64,000 nt of DNA from NCBI RefSeq assembly GCF_017566145.1, contig NZ_JABFCL010000004.1:62001-126000 (forward strand), read 5' to 3'. Each line of letters starts with the position of its first letter. Positions within the stretch are counted from its first letter, which is position 1. The translations under genes were made by a program, and so were the position numbers. Of the stretch, positions 42,218-61,616 are shown in pieces. The notes under the pieces are model-generated. The model saw nothing but the letters and a program-made list of their open reading frames with translations, did no database searches and was not told the DNA's origin. This DNA comes from Bittarella massiliensis (ex Durand et al. 2017) (lineage in GTDB: Bacteria; Bacillota; Clostridia; Oscillospirales; Ruminococcaceae).

Positions 42218-42510
42218 ATTCTTTCTCCGCATCTTTCACAAAACAATTTTGAACGGTATTAGTATACCACATTTTCCCGCCTTTGCAGCAGTAAAATACC
42301 AATTTGGTAAACATTTTGTGGGACGGGATTCGAAAAGGGGGAAAAGGGGGATCTGGCAGGGGAAGGCGGTTCTCCAGCCCCTCTGTTTTCCCCTGCCCGC
42401 GCCGCAGAGGGGCGGATGGGCCCAAAAAGAGGGGCCGCCCCCCTTTCAGGTCTTGCGCGGGTCTCCCGAAACGGCCTTTCCCCCGCCCCGCCACAGGATA
42501 AATGGACAGA
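42218..42510. other. sufC upstream region with 13-bp palindrome
   Basis: On the minus strand a TATACT -10 box (42261-42266) has no recognisable -35. The palindrome TACCAATTTGGTA lies at 42297-42309, just upstream of the expected -35 position, as expected for an activator or regulator site. The rest (42320-42510) is GC-rich with nothing recognised. Confidence 0.45.
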
Positions 42511-42547
42511 GAAAAAGCGCCCCGGCAAGATTGCCGAAGCGCTTTTT
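42511..42547 (-). terminator. Intrinsic terminator of tuf
   Basis: On the minus strand AGCGCTTCGGCAA pairs with TTGCCGGGGCGCT, followed by TTTTCTC. Confidence 0.85.
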
Positions 42548-42560
42548 GAAGGGCTAAAAA

Positions 42561-43763
42561 CTAGTCGCGAACGCCAGTGACAACGCCCGAACCAACGGTG
42601 CGGCCGCCCTCGCGGATAGCGAAGCGGAGGCCTTCCTCGATGGCGATGGGGGTGATGAGCTCGACGTCCATGGTGACGTTATCGCCAGGCATGCACATCT
42701 CGGTGCCCTCGGGCAGGGAGATGACGCCGGTCACGTCGGTGGTCCGGAAGTAGAACTGGGGACGGTAGTTGTTGAAGAACGGGGTGTGACGGCCGCCCTC
42801 TTCCTTCTTCAGGATGTACACCTGGCCGGAGAACTTGGTGTAGGGGTGGATGGAACCGGGCTTGGACAGAACCTGGCCGCGCTCGATCTCATCTCTCTGG
42901 ATGCCGCGGAGCAGGGCGCCGATGTTGTCGCCGGCCTCAGCGTAGTCCAGAATCTTGCGGAACATCTCGATGCCGGTGACAACGGTCTTTCTCTTCTCGT
43001 CGGCCAGACCAACGATCTCGACCTCGTCGCCGGTGTTCAGCTGACCGCGCTCCACACGACCGGTGGCAACGGTGCCGCGGCCGGTGATGGTGAAGATGTC
43101 CTCGATGGGCATCAGGAAGGGCAGGTCGGCTTTGCGCTCGGGGGTGGGGATGTACTCGTCAACAGCGTCCATGAGCTCCAGGATGGGGGCGTACTCAGGG
43201 GCGTTGATGTCGGTGCTGGCGGACTCGATGGCCTGCAGGGCGGAACCCTTGATGATCGGAATGTCGTCGCCGGGGAAGTCGTAGCTGCTCAGCAGCTCGC
43301 GGATCTCCATCTCGACGAGCTCCAGCAGCTCTTCGTCGTCGACCTGGTCGGCTTTGTTCATGAAGACAACGATGTAGGGAACGCCGACCTGACGGGACAG
43401 CAGGATGTGCTCGCGGGTCTGGGGCATCGGGCCGTCAGCCGCGGAGACAACCAGGATCGCGCCGTCCATCTGGGCCGCACCGGTGATCATGTTCTTGACG
43501 TAGTCGGCATGCCCGGGGCAGTCGACGTGCGCGTAGTGGCGCTTGTCGGTCTCGTACTCAACGTGGGCGGTGTTGATGGTGATGCCGCGCTCTCTCTCCT
43601 CGGGGGCCTTGTCGATCATGTCGTAGGCCTCGTACTGGGCCTGGCCCTTCATTGCCAGAACCTTGGTGATGGCGGCGGTGAGGGTGGTTTTACCATGGTC
43701 AACGTGGCCGATGGTACCAATGTTCACATGGGGTTTGTTTCTTTCGAAATGCTGCTTAGCCAT
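42561..43763 (-). CDS. tuf: Elongation factor Tu
   Basis: A 400-residue translation GTPase that brings aminoacyl-tRNA to the ribosome. G1 [11 protein letters not shown]2 region [15 protein letters not shown]3 [13 protein letters not shown]4 NKADQVDD, G5 GSALQ. Domains II and III follow to the conserved C-terminus GVVTGV. ATG 43763 behind AAGGAGG. It is last in the rpsL-rpsG-fusA-tuf order and also has its own promoter between fusA and tuf. Confidence 0.99.
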   Translation of the reverse strand: MAKQHFERNKPHVNIGTIGHVDHGKTTLTAAITKVLAMKGQAQYEAYDMIDKAPEERERGITINTAHVEYETDKRHYAHVDCPGHADYVKNMITGAAQMDGAILVVSAADGPMPQTREHILLSRQVGVPYIVVFMNKADQVDDEELLELVEMEIRELLSSYDFPGDDIPIIKGSALQAIESASTDINAPEYAPILELMDAVDEYIPTPERKADLPFLMPIEDIFTITGRGTVATGRVERGQLNTGDEVEIVGLADEKRKTVVTGIEMFRKILDYAEAGDNIGALLRGIQRDEIERGQVLSKPGSIHPYTKFSGQVYILKKEEGGRHTPFFNNYRPQFYFRTTDVTGVISLPEGTEMCMPGDNVTMDVELITPIAIEEGLRFAIREGGRTVGSGVVTGVRD

Positions 43764-43836
43764 TGGTGTTCCTCCTTTTTCTTCGCTTGTAATAGCGCAA
43801 TTATCGTCTGTTGGACAGACCTCTCAATGTACCCCT

Positions 43837-43865
43837 ATTGTAGCAACTTGCCAGGGGAAATGCAA
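43837..43865 (-). promoter_or_regulatory. Extra promoter of tuf
   Basis: On the minus strand TTGCAT (43860-43865) and TACAAT (43837-43842), 17-bp spacer, in the 130-bp fusA-tuf gap. It would let tuf be made in excess of fusA. Confidence 0.7.
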
Positions 43866-43893
43866 GGCCCAAAGCCGGGCGCAGGGCGGGGAA

Positions 43894-45978
<2,085 letters not shown>

Positions 45979-46041
45979 AATGCCCTCCTTATCAGGGTTT
46001 GCACGATTCTGTGCAGATGTTTGCCGAGAATATCGAAAACA

Positions 46042-46512
46042 CTACCAGCGATAGTGGGCGAACGCCTTGTTGGCCTCGGCCATCTTGTGGGTGTCCTCGC
46101 GCTTTTTCACGGACCCGCCGGTGGAGTTGACGGCGTCCATCAGCTCAGCGGCCAGCCGCTCTTTCATGGTCCTCTCCGAACGCTTGCGGGCGTACAGGGT
46201 GATCCACCGCAGGCCCAGGGTCTGCCGGCGGGCCGGACGGACCTCCATGGGGACCTGGTAGGTGGCGCCGCCGACACGGCGGGCCTTGACTTCCAGTACG
46301 GGCATGACGTTTTCCATGGCCTCGTCAAACACGTCCAGGGGGTCTTTTCCAGTCTTCTCTTTTACGATGTCAAATGCCCCGTACACAATCTTCTGGGCCA
46401 CGCCCTTCTTGCCATCATACATGATGCTGTTGATCAGGCGGGTCACCATCTTGGAATTGTACAGCGGATCGGGTAACACGTCGCGCTTGGCAATCTTACC
46501 TCTTCTTGGCAC
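46042..46512 (-). CDS. rpsG: 30S ribosomal protein S7
   Basis: A 156-residue primary 16S rRNA-binding protein of the small-subunit head. Starts [20 protein letters not shown] and ends [12 protein letters not shown], matching bacterial S7. GTG 46512 (GGAGGG 8 nt upstream) gives the family N-terminus; a longer frame upstream was ignored. It follows rpsL by 115 bp. Confidence 0.98.
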   Translation of the reverse strand: MPRRGKIAKRDVLPDPLYNSKMVTRLINSIMYDGKKGVAQKIVYGAFDIVKEKTGKDPLDVFDEAMENVMPVLEVKARRVGGATYQVPMEVRPARRQTLGLRWITLYARKRSERTMKERLAAELMDAVNSTGGSVKKREDTHKMAEANKAFAHYRW

Positions 46513-46627
46513 TTTTCTTCCCTCCTTCATATCAATGAATTCACAGGTACTCGAAAGCGACAAAACTCCCGTGCTGCCAAGGACAGGCATTTATAAAAAC
46601 GCCGACACATGGCAAAAAAAGTCTTGA

Positions 46628-47053
46628 TTACTTCGAAGCACCAGCCTTGGGCCGCTTGGCGCCGTACTTGGAACGGCTGCGCATCCGGCCGGAAACGCCC
46701 TGGGTATCCAGAGTACCGCGGATGATGTGGTAGCGGACACCAGGCAAGTCTTTGACACGACCGCCGCGGATCAGGACGACGCTGTGCTCCTGCAGATTGT
46801 GGCCGATACCGGGGATGTAGGCCGATACCTCCATACCGTTGGTCAGCTTCACACGGGCGATCTTACGGAGCGCCGAGTTCGGCTTTTTCGGGGTCATGGT
46901 ACGAACGGCAGTGCAGACCCCTCTCTTCTGGGGAGAAGACATATCGCTCTGCGCCTTTTTGATGGAGTTGAACCCCTTCTGCAGGGCGGGAGCAGTCGAC
47001 TTCTTCACCGAGACCTGTCTGCCTTTGCGTACGAGCTGGTTGAATGTTGGCAT
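46628..47053 (-). CDS. rpsL: 30S ribosomal protein S12
   Basis: A 141-residue decoding-centre protein. [12 protein letters not shown] and [26 protein letters not shown] are intact, so the lysines altered in streptomycin-resistant strains are wild type. The extra ~13 residues near position 25-40 relative to E. coli are normal in Firmicutes. ATG 47053 behind GAGGTGC. A terminator-like hairpin and a probable promoter lie upstream, separating it from rpoC. Confidence 0.98.
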   Translation of the reverse strand: MPTFNQLVRKGRQVSVKKSTAPALQKGFNSIKKAQSDMSSPQKRGVCTAVRTMTPKKPNSALRKIARVKLTNGMEVSAYIPGIGHNLQEHSVVLIRGGRVKDLPGVRYHIIRGTLDTQGVSGRMRSRSKYGAKRPKAGASK

Positions 47054-47089
47054 GTTGCACCTCCTCTTTACAAAATGTTTTTCTATATG

Positions 47090-47121
47090 AAAAGGGCGCG
47101 TTTTTAGCAAACGCGCCCTCT
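47090..47121 (-). terminator. Hairpin terminator or attenuator between rpoC and rpsL
   Basis: On the minus strand GGGCGCGTTT pairs with AAACGCGCCC around GCTAA, followed by TTTTC, about 40 nt before rpsL and downstream of the probable promoter at 47149-47178. It may attenuate both rpoC read-through and transcripts from that promoter. Confidence 0.7.
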
Positions 47122-47148
47122 CATAAGCCCTATTTGCTCAACATTCAA

Positions 47149-47178
47149 AGTTTAACACTTCACCAATATTATTGTCAA
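47149..47178 (-). promoter_or_regulatory. Probable promoter of the rpsL-rpsG-fusA(-tuf) unit
   Basis: On the minus strand a perfect TTGACA (47173-47178) and TAAACT (47149-47154), 18-bp spacer, in an AT-rich stretch. The -10 is only fair. Confidence 0.5.
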
Positions 47179-47287
47179 GCATTTAGGCAATATTGCCAGT
47201 CAAATCTGAGAAAATTTCCCGCAAAAGCGGGGCTTTTCCCCCGTTCTCCCGGATTTCTCCCCCCCTTTGAGGGGAGGCGGGTCGAAT

Positions 47288-50863
<3,576 letters not shown>

Positions 50864-50893
50864 TGGCGACCCCTTCTTCTATAACCAGTCGGA

Positions 50894-54613
<3,720 letters not shown>

Positions 54614-55000
54614 AGGCTCGATCACTCCATTCCTCTATTGCACAACCTGTTTTTTACAAAATCGACCCGTTCATTTTGTCAAAAATAAAGGTTGCTTTCG
54701 CCAGCGGTTAATGATATAATGCCTTTTAGCAAAGGCATAAATATCCATTTTGATACAGTATATCAGTATAGTACAAGTTGTCCCTTCTGTCAACTGATTT
54801 TCGTCGTTTTATAGGACTTCTTTTTCCCAGCGGGAAAAGGGGTCTTTTCTTTTTCCCCCTCTCCTCCCGTCCATCGCGGGCGAACGGAGAGGGGGCAGGG
54901 CGGCGCACAGGAGGCGGGCAGGAGGGGCCGCGCAGGCGCTGTGCAGGAAAAAGCGCCCGGCGCCGGGGGCAGGGGGGGAACGGGCCGGGCGGCGGGCGCA
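54614..55000. other. rpoB upstream region
   Basis: It contains the rpoB promoter (54765-54793) and a leader hairpin on the minus strand (ATGCCTTT/AAAGGCAT, 54717-54739). From about 54830 to 55000 the sequence is GC-rich with no ORF carrying a ribosome site. Confidence 0.5.
54765..54793 (-). promoter_or_regulatory. Promoter of rpoB-rpoC
   Basis: On the minus strand perfect TTGACA (54788-54793) and TATACT (54765-54770), 17-bp spacer. The leader is about 145 nt with a small hairpin. Confidence 0.85.
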
Positions 55001-55048
55001 AAAAAGGGAGGGCGCCGCCCGCTGCCTGCAAGCGCGAGCGCCCCTCCC
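55001..55048 (-). terminator. Intrinsic terminator of the MarR gene
   Basis: On the minus strand GGGAGGGGCGC pairs (one mismatch) with GGCGCCCTCCC across a long loop, then TTTTTT. Confidence 0.7.
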
Positions 55049-55064
55049 CTTCTCGATCTGTCTT

Positions 55065-55532
55065 TTAGCGGGACTCCGCTGGGGCCTCCCCCGCCATGGC
55101 CTGGCGCATGGCCCGCAATAGCAGCTGGTGACCGCCGGTGATGGCCTGGCGCTGCTCCTCGCTCAAGAGGCAGTAGGCCTGCTCCTCCGCCGCGGAGAGG
55201 GCGTCCAGCACCGGGTAGAGGGCCGCCTCCCCCGCGGGGGTGATCTGCACCGATTTGTTGCGGTGATCCCGCTCGTTCTGGTGGCGGCGGATGTAGCCCT
55301 GCCGCTCCAACCCGGAGAGGATAAAGGAGACCGTCTGCTTGGGGAGGGCGGTCTTTTCGCAGATGTGCTTTTGGGTGCAGCCCGCGGGGTTGTCGCGGAT
55401 GACGTAGAGGGCCACCACGGTGTTAAACTGCAATCCGTGCCGCTGGCACCAGGCGCTGTACAGGCTGTCCATCTGGTACCAGTGCTCGTAGTAGGCGCGC
55501 ACGTGTTCGCGTATTCTCTCCTGCTCGGTCAT
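55065..55532 (-). CDS. MarR family transcriptional regulator
   Basis: A 155-residue winged-helix regulator. HTH segment CTQKHICEKTALPKQTVSFILSGLERQGYI, wing RRHQNERDHRNKSVQITPAGEAAL (the D-x-R-x-x-x-V-x-L-T form). No neighbour on the same strand is an obvious target, and the divergent gene is the three-repeat secreted protein. ATG 55532 has GGGGGGAAG upstream; ATG 55565 is an alternative. Promoter TTGCAA/CATACT at 55588-55616. Confidence 0.92.
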   Translation of the reverse strand: MTEQERIREHVRAYYEHWYQMDSLYSAWCQRHGLQFNTVVALYVIRDNPAGCTQKHICEKTALPKQTVSFILSGLERQGYIRRHQNERDHRNKSVQITPAGEAALYPVLDALSAAEEQAYCLLSEEQRQAITGGHQLLLRAMRQAMAGEAPAESR

Positions 55533-55587
55533 GGTCTCTTCCCCCCGGCCAACAAACGGTCTCATGTGATACGGTTTCTCCTGTCTT

Positions 55588-55616
55588 AGTATGGTCCTTT
55601 CCCCCACAAATTGCAA
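55588..55616 (-). promoter_or_regulatory. Promoter of the MarR gene
   Basis: On the minus strand TTGCAA (55611-55616) and CATACT (55588-55593), 17-bp spacer, 40 bp from the divergent promoter at 55655. Confidence 0.6.
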
Positions 55617-55654
55617 GGGCCACTTTCCCCAGAAAGAAGGCGTTTTTTTCGCCT

Positions 55655-55683
55655 TTGCTTAACCGGTGCGTTTTTGGTATAAT
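55655..55683 (+). promoter_or_regulatory. Promoter of the three-repeat secreted protein
   Basis: TTGCTT (55655-55660) and perfect TATAAT (55678-55683), 17-bp spacer. Confidence 0.72.
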
Positions 55684-55791
55684 CTTGTCAGAGAAACCGC
55701 CCGGCGGGAGGGGCTGCCGTCCTCCCCGCCGGGCGCCGGGGCCGCCAAAGGGCGGCGGCCGGCCATTTCAGGCGACGAGGAGGCGTGCGGT

Positions 55792-56730
55792 GTGAAGAGA
55801 GCGGCAACGGCCATTTTTTTGGCGCTGGCCCTTTTGCTCTTTGGCACGGGGCTGGGAAAAGAGCGGTCGGTGGACAGTGTCACCTGCAAGCGGATGGTGC
55901 TCTGCGGTGGCTCCATCTATGTAGAAAACCGGGGCGACACCCCTGTGCGGCTGCCCGACGAGAGCTGGCGCGAGGTGGGCGAGGTGCGAAATGCCGTCTT
56001 TGCCAACGAGCGCCCCTCCCTCCCCTACTACTCCAATGCGGTGGAGCTCATCGGCAGCAGCCTTTACGGCAGCGCGGACGCGCCCGAGACCCTCTATTTG
56101 CAGCTGGCCTCCGGCGGCATCACCAGCTACCTGCGCTTTGACCAGGCCAAGAGCGACGCCTCCATCTACCGGCCTGTGATCCGGCTGGACGGGCGCTACT
56201 ACGCCGAGGCCGGCTATGTGGACAGCCTCCCCCCGGAGGAGGAGGGGTGGAAGGTGTCCGGGGTCATCACCCACTCCGGCGACCCGGGCAAGGCCCCCAA
56301 AAAGGACTACGCCGCCAACTGGCAGGACCTGGTGGGGGCCAAGGTCATCCGCCGGGAGGACGTCCCCGACACCCTCTATCTGCAATTTTCCCTGGGGGAC
56401 CAGGACTATGTGATGCGCTGCACCTATGTGCCAGCGGACGAGGAGGGGGCCGTCCCCCAGCTGGTGGTGAACGGCAAACTCTACACCGAGGCGGGCGAGG
56501 TGGACGCCCTGCCGGAAGAGGGGTTTGTGCAGGCGGGCAACGCCGTCAAGGACGGCGGCGCCAACCGCTCCCCCAAAAAGGAGTTGGGCACCAACTACGC
56601 CGCCTTTGTGGGCAGCCCGGTCTACCGCAACCCGGAGGACGACAGCGCCGTCTACATCCAGTACTATCGCGGGGTCTCCAACCGCATTCTGGAGTTTCGC
56701 CTCACCGGCGCCGGGGGCGAAGGGAAATAG
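55792..56730 (+). CDS. Exported protein with three tandem ~75-residue repeats, unknown function
   Basis: A 312-residue protein with an N-terminal hydrophobic segment (about 5-22, ATAIFLALALLLFGTGLG) that may be a signal peptide or an anchor. The rest is three diverged copies of one unit: GGSIYVENRGDTPVRLPDESW, DGRYYAEAGYVDSLPPEEEGW and NGKLYTEAGEVDALPEEGF, each followed by a G-x-V/I segment, P-K-K-D/E-x-x-x-N in two copies, then VGxxVYR..D.PDTLYLQF. The unit recalls small beta-rich modules in uncharacterised clostridial lipoproteins. Start GTG 55792 with GAGGAGG 8 nt upstream. Divergent from the MarR gene, which is a candidate regulator. Confidence 0.75.
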   Translation: MKRAATAIFLALALLLFGTGLGKERSVDSVTCKRMVLCGGSIYVENRGDTPVRLPDESWREVGEVRNAVFANERPSLPYYSNAVELIGSSLYGSADAPETLYLQLASGGITSYLRFDQAKSDASIYRPVIRLDGRYYAEAGYVDSLPPEEEGWKVSGVITHSGDPGKAPKKDYAANWQDLVGAKVIRREDVPDTLYLQFSLGDQDYVMRCTYVPADEEGAVPQLVVNGKLYTEAGEVDALPEEGFVQAGNAVKDGGANRSPKKELGTNYAAFVGSPVYRNPEDDSAVYIQYYRGVSNRILEFRLTGAGGEGK

Positions 56731-56736
56731 GCGGCC

Positions 56737-56776
56737 AAAAAGGGGCCGGTGGGAAGAAAATCCCACCGGCCCCTTT
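56737..56776. terminator. Bidirectional intrinsic terminator
   Basis: AAAGGGGCCGGTGGGA pairs with TCCCACCGGCCCCTTT, with flanking A and T runs. Shared by the repeat protein and converging Rrf2 gene. Confidence 0.88.
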
Positions 56777-56797
56777 CTCTCTGCCCGGGGGCAGTGT

Positions 56798-57193
56798 TTA
56801 AAGGAATTGGTCCACCGTATAGCTCTCCATCTTTTGGTTGACGGTGTCGGCGATCTCAGAAAAGACGCCCCGCACCTTGCAGCCCTGCTTGTCGCCGCAG
56901 CTGCACTCCCCCTCTTCGTGGAGGCACTTGCTCAAGTAGACCGGGCCCTCGATGATCTCGACGATCTCCCGCAGGGTGATTTGGGAGGCGGGCTTTTGCA
57001 GCTCGTAACCGCCCTGGGTGCCCTTGTAGGAGCGCACCACCCCGCCGGACACCAGTTTGCTGAGAATTTTTAGGGCAAAGCGAAGGGTGACGCCGGTGGC
57101 CTCGGAAATCTTTTTGGCCTCGGTCCGGCAGTCCACCGCCGCCAGATGCCGCACGATCCGCACAGCGTAATCGGTCTCTCGGGTAAAATACAT
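56798..57193 (-). CDS. Rrf2 family regulator with Fe-S-type cysteines
   Basis: A 131-residue IscR/CymR/NsrR-type winged-helix regulator: YFTRETDYAVRIVRHLAA at the start, HTH with VTLRFALKILSKLVSGGVV, wing SYKGTQGGYELQKP, then a Cys-rich loop with CLHEEGECSCGDKQGC. Three or four of these cysteines could hold a [2Fe-2S] or [4Fe-4S] cluster. The regulon is unknown, with the sufC-sufB unit 14 kb away a plausible target. ATG 57193 behind GAGGAG. A dyad over its own start site suggests autoregulation. Confidence 0.92.
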   Translation of the reverse strand: MYFTRETDYAVRIVRHLAAVDCRTEAKKISEATGVTLRFALKILSKLVSGGVVRSYKGTQGGYELQKPASQITLREIVEIIEGPVYLSKCLHEEGECSCGDKQGCKVRGVFSEIADTVNQKMESYTVDQFL

Positions 57194-57208
57194 GGGACTT
57201 CTCCTCAA

Positions 57209-57240
57209 ACTACACAAAATCACTATACATTTGTTTTAGT
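57209..57240. promoter_or_regulatory. Candidate Rrf2 operator (imperfect dyad at the transcription start)
   Basis: ACTACACAAAA (57209-57219) and TTTGTTTTAGT (57230-57240) are inverted with 9 of 11 matches across a 10-bp centre. The dyad abuts the -10 box and covers the expected +1 of the Rrf2 gene. Confidence 0.45.
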
Positions 57241-57267
57241 ATACTCCAAACGGGGGCCATTTGTCAA
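57238..57267 (-). promoter_or_regulatory. Promoter of the Rrf2 gene
   Basis: On the minus strand perfect TTGACA (57262-57267) and TATACT (57238-57243), 18-bp spacer. Confidence 0.75.
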
Positions 57268-57361
57268 ATGCGCCCCCGGCAAAAAGCGCGCGGGCCCTGG
57301 GAGGAGAGGGCTTTGGCTTTACAGGGGCGGCGCCCCGCCACCGCGGCCCGGGGCAAAGGCA

Positions 57362-57402
57362 AAAAAGCCCCCCTCCCGCCGGGCGGCAGAAAGGGGGCTC
57401 TG
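57362..57402 (-). terminator. Intrinsic terminator of sigA
   Basis: On the minus strand AGCCCCC...TC pairs with GA..GGGGGCT around a GC-rich loop, followed by TTTTTT. Confidence 0.8.
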
Positions 57403-57419
57403 TGGGGAGAGGGGCTCCC

Positions 57420-58562
<1,143 letters not shown>

Positions 58563-58573
58563 ATTCGCTTCTC

Positions 58574-60328
58574 CTATTTCTTTTTGTCCTTCAAACCGGC
58601 GATGAGATCGCCCAGTTGGGTTTCCGGTGTCTGCGCGATGCGCTCTGCCGTGAGCTTGCGGCTCTCCTCTTTCAGGTTGCGGATATTGAAGTCCACATCC
58701 TCTTTTCCCACCTTGAGCCCGGCGCTCTTGGCCAGCATGCGGGAGACCCGGGCCAGCTCTTCGGGGGTGAGAAACTTGGTCAGATAGGTCAAATCCGGCC
58801 CTTCAGGCAGGGGGCAGTTTTTGAGCAGGCCGTAGAGCCGGCGGTCAAAGTCGGTGACAAAGTCCCCCTCCTCCACCGCGGCAAAGATGTATTTGGCCCA
58901 CTGGCCGTCCCGCACGGCGGTGGCGATGAGCATCTCCTCGGCGGTGGCGGCCCGGGGGTTGGCGGCGGCCTGGGGGTTGACGGTGTCCCGCCGGTCGAGG
59001 ACGGTGTTCACCAGTTCCTGCCGCTCCCTCTTTCGCTCCTTGCGGCGGCGGGATTGGCGGATGTCCTCGACTTGCAGGAGGACGTTGTCCTTTTTGACCC
59101 CGCTCTTCTCGGCGGCCACCCCGGCGTAGACGTCCCGCTCCCCCGGGGTGGGGAGGGCGGCGATGGCCTGGGCGGCCTCCCGCAGGTAGGCGATGCGCCC
59201 CTCGGGGTCCTCCAGATTGTAGCGGCCCTCGATGCGGGAGAGCTCGTGCTCGGTGGAGCCCTTGGCCTCCTCCAGCAGCCGCTGGAAGCGGTGGGCGCCG
59301 TTTTTCTTGATGAACTCGTCCGGGTCCTTGGCCCCGGGGATGGTGAGGATGCGGATTTTCAGCCCGGTCTGGGCCAAAAAGCCCACCGCCCGCTTGGTGG
59401 CCACCTGCCCCGCCTCGTCGGCGTCGTAGGAGACGATCACCTCGCCGGTGTACTGGGCGATCAGCCGGGCCTGGCTCTCGCCGATGGCGGTGCCCAGGGT
59501 GGCCACCGCCGTGGGGAAGCCGGCCTGGTGCATGGCGATGACGTCCATATACCCCTCGGCGAGGATGAAGGGCTCGCCCTTGTGGTTTTTGGCAAAGCCC
59601 AGGGCGAAGAGGTTGCGGTTTTTGTGAAAGACCGGGGTCTCGGCGGTGTTGAGGTATTTGGGCTTTTCGTCCCCCAGGTTGCGCCCGCCAAAGGCGATGA
59701 CGTTGCCCCGCACATCGATGATGGGGAAGATGACCCGATTGCGGAACTTGTCGTAGGCCCCGCCCTTTTTGGAGCGGGCCACCAAGTCGGCCGCCAGCAG
59801 CTCGCTGTCGGAAAAGCCCTTTTGGCGCAGGGCGTCCCGCAGGGACGACCAGCTGTCGGGGGCGTAGCCCAGGCCGAAGTGCTTGATGGTCTCGTCGGTG
59901 AGGCCCCGGCCCCGCAGGTAGTCCAGGCCCGGACGCCCGGCCGGGGTCTTGAGGACGGCGTAGAAAAAGCGGGCGGCGGCGCGGTTTGCCTCGAGGATGC
60001 GCAGCTTGAGCTTGCCCATGGAGTCGTCGACCCCTTGCTCGGGCACCTGCATCCCACAGCGCTGGGCCAGCCACTTGACCGCCTCCACGTAGTCGAGATT
60101 TTCGATGTTGCGGATGAAGGTGATGACGTCGCCCCCCGCCCCGCAGCCAAAGCAGTAGTAGGACTGGGTGTCCTTGTAGACCACGAAGGAGGGGGTCTTT
60201 TCGGAGTGGAAGGGGCAGAGGCCCTTGACGGTGTTGCTCCCCGCCCGCTTGAGGGGGACGTAGGGGGAGATGACGTCCTCAATGTCGTTTCGGAATTTCA
60301 GTTCGGTGATAAAGCTGTCGGGAATCAA
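58574..60328 (-). CDS. dnaG: DNA primase
   Basis: A 584-residue primase making RNA primers at the replication fork. CHC2 zinc finger ([11 protein letters not shown] ... CFGCGAGGD), catalytic core with the Toprim motifs [13 protein letters not shown] and SYDADEAG, and the C-terminal helicase-binding region. The start is the rare TTG 60328: GGAGGGGAG lies 6 nt upstream and the family N-terminus ([19 protein letters not shown]) begins there. Middle member of dgt-dnaG-sigA. Confidence 0.97.
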   Translation of the reverse strand: MIPDSFITELKFRNDIEDVISPYVPLKRAGSNTVKGLCPFHSEKTPSFVVYKDTQSYYCFGCGAGGDVITFIRNIENLDYVEAVKWLAQRCGMQVPEQGVDDSMGKLKLRILEANRAAARFFYAVLKTPAGRPGLDYLRGRGLTDETIKHFGLGYAPDSWSSLRDALRQKGFSDSELLAADLVARSKKGGAYDKFRNRVIFPIIDVRGNVIAFGGRNLGDEKPKYLNTAETPVFHKNRNLFALGFAKNHKGEPFILAEGYMDVIAMHQAGFPTAVATLGTAIGESQARLIAQYTGEVIVSYDADEAGQVATKRAVGFLAQTGLKIRILTIPGAKDPDEFIKKNGAHRFQRLLEEAKGSTEHELSRIEGRYNLEDPEGRIAYLREAAQAIAALPTPGERDVYAGVAAEKSGVKKDNVLLQVEDIRQSRRRKERKRERQELVNTVLDRRDTVNPQAAANPRAATAEEMLIATAVRDGQWAKYIFAAVEEGDFVTDFDRRLYGLLKNCPLPEGPDLTYLTKFLTPEELARVSRMLAKSAGLKVGKEDVDFNIRNLKEESRKLTAERIAQTPETQLGDLIAGLKDKKK

Positions 60329-60457
60329 GGGTCTCTCCCCTCCTTTTTTGCCATATTTTGAACCGTTTTGGCGCTATGATGGTACCGCGCTCCCCCGCCG
60401 GTCAAAAAGGGGCGTCCGAAGGCGGGCCCCTTTTGCGGAGGGGGGCAGGGACAAGCC

Positions 60458-61465
60458 CTACAAGCTGTCCTCCAGCCGCCAAGAGCGGGGGACGAAGATG
60501 CGCTCAAAGGCGGTGACGGCAAAGCCGTCGGTCATGCCGGAGATGTAGTCCACCGCCGCCCGCTCGGCCCCCTCGTCCCGGGCGATCTGCCGGTAGAACT
60601 CCGGCATCTTCTCGGGGTGTTTGACCAGGTGGCTGTAAAGGAGGGCCACCAGCTCACAGGCCTTCCCCTCCTCCTTCTTGGCGGCGGAGTTGGTGTAGAC
60701 CACCTGGTACATGAACCGGTGCAGGGCGTCAAAGGCGCGGTAGACCTCGGGCCCCATGCGGATGTCCTCGCCGCTGTTTTCCAGCAGGGAGCGGACCATG
60801 GTGGTGATGCGGGGGTTCTTCCCCCGGCCCAGCACCGCCACGCAGTCGTAGGGGAGCTCGTTTTCCTCCAGGATGCCGGCGGTGATGGCGTCCTCGATGT
60901 CGTGGTTGATGTAGGCGATCTTGTCGGCAAAGCGGACCACCCGCCCCTCCAGGGTGAGGGCCTCCTTGCCGCGGGTGTGGCAGGCAATGCCGTTTTTGGT
61001 CTCAAAGGTCAAGTTGAGCCCCCGCCCCCCCTTCTCCAGACGCTCCACCACCCGCACCGACTGCAGGTAGTGCTTGTAGCCAAAGGGGGCCAGCTCGTTT
61101 AAGGTGCGCTCCCCGGCGTGGCCGAAGGGGGTGTGGCCCAGGTCGTGCCCCAGGGCGATGGCCTCGGTCAAATCCTCGTTGAGGCGCAGGCCCCGGGCAA
61201 CGGTGCGGGCGATCTGCGAGACCTCCAGGGTGTGGGTGAGCCGGGTGCGGTAGTGGTCCCCCTGGGGGGAGAGAAAGACCTGGGTCTTGTGTTTGAGCCG
61301 CCGAAAGGACTTGCAGTGCAATATTCGGTCCCGATCCCTGGCGTAGGGGGTGCGGATCCCATCCTCCGGGGCGGGGACGCGCCGGCCCCGGCTCCTCTCC
61401 GACAGGGAGGCATAGGGGGACAGGGTCTCCCGCTCGATTTTCTGTGTCGTCTCGCAAACGGTCAT
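60458..61465 (-). CDS. dgt: Deoxyguanosinetriphosphate triphosphohydrolase-like protein
   Basis: A 335-residue HD-domain hydrolase that cleaves dNTPs to nucleoside and triphosphate. The metal site reads HTLEVSQIARTVARG, ALGHDLGHTPFGHAGE and later FADKIAYINHD. RTPYARDRDRILHCKSFRRLKHKTQVF is the usual N-terminal signature. Placement before dnaG and sigA is the common clostridial order. ATG 61465 behind AAAGGGG. Confidence 0.93.
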   Translation of the reverse strand: MTVCETTQKIERETLSPYASLSERSRGRRVPAPEDGIRTPYARDRDRILHCKSFRRLKHKTQVFLSPQGDHYRTRLTHTLEVSQIARTVARGLRLNEDLTEAIALGHDLGHTPFGHAGERTLNELAPFGYKHYLQSVRVVERLEKGGRGLNLTFETKNGIACHTRGKEALTLEGRVVRFADKIAYINHDIEDAITAGILEENELPYDCVAVLGRGKNPRITTMVRSLLENSGEDIRMGPEVYRAFDALHRFMYQVVYTNSAAKKEEGKACELVALLYSHLVKHPEKMPEFYRQIARDEGAERAAVDYISGMTDGFAVTAFERIFVPRSWRLEDSL

Positions 61466-61616
61466 CTTCGATTCACCCCTTTACCCCTATATACGCCAAC
61501 TGCCGGGCGGTTTCCTTCTCCCCGGGACACTTTTTTGCAATTTTTTCTCACCCGCGGCGCCCCTTCCCTATTTAAGAGGGTGAAAAGGGTCGATTTCTGC
61601 CATCCCGCACAAAATT

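Noticed and set aside
42318..42345. TTCGAATCCC-like string on the minus strand suggesting a tRNA T-arm
   Set aside because: No matching stem, anticodon arm or acceptor stem surrounds it.
46628..47053. About 13 extra residues in S12 compared with E. coli
   Set aside because: This insertion is normal for Firmicutes S12 proteins.
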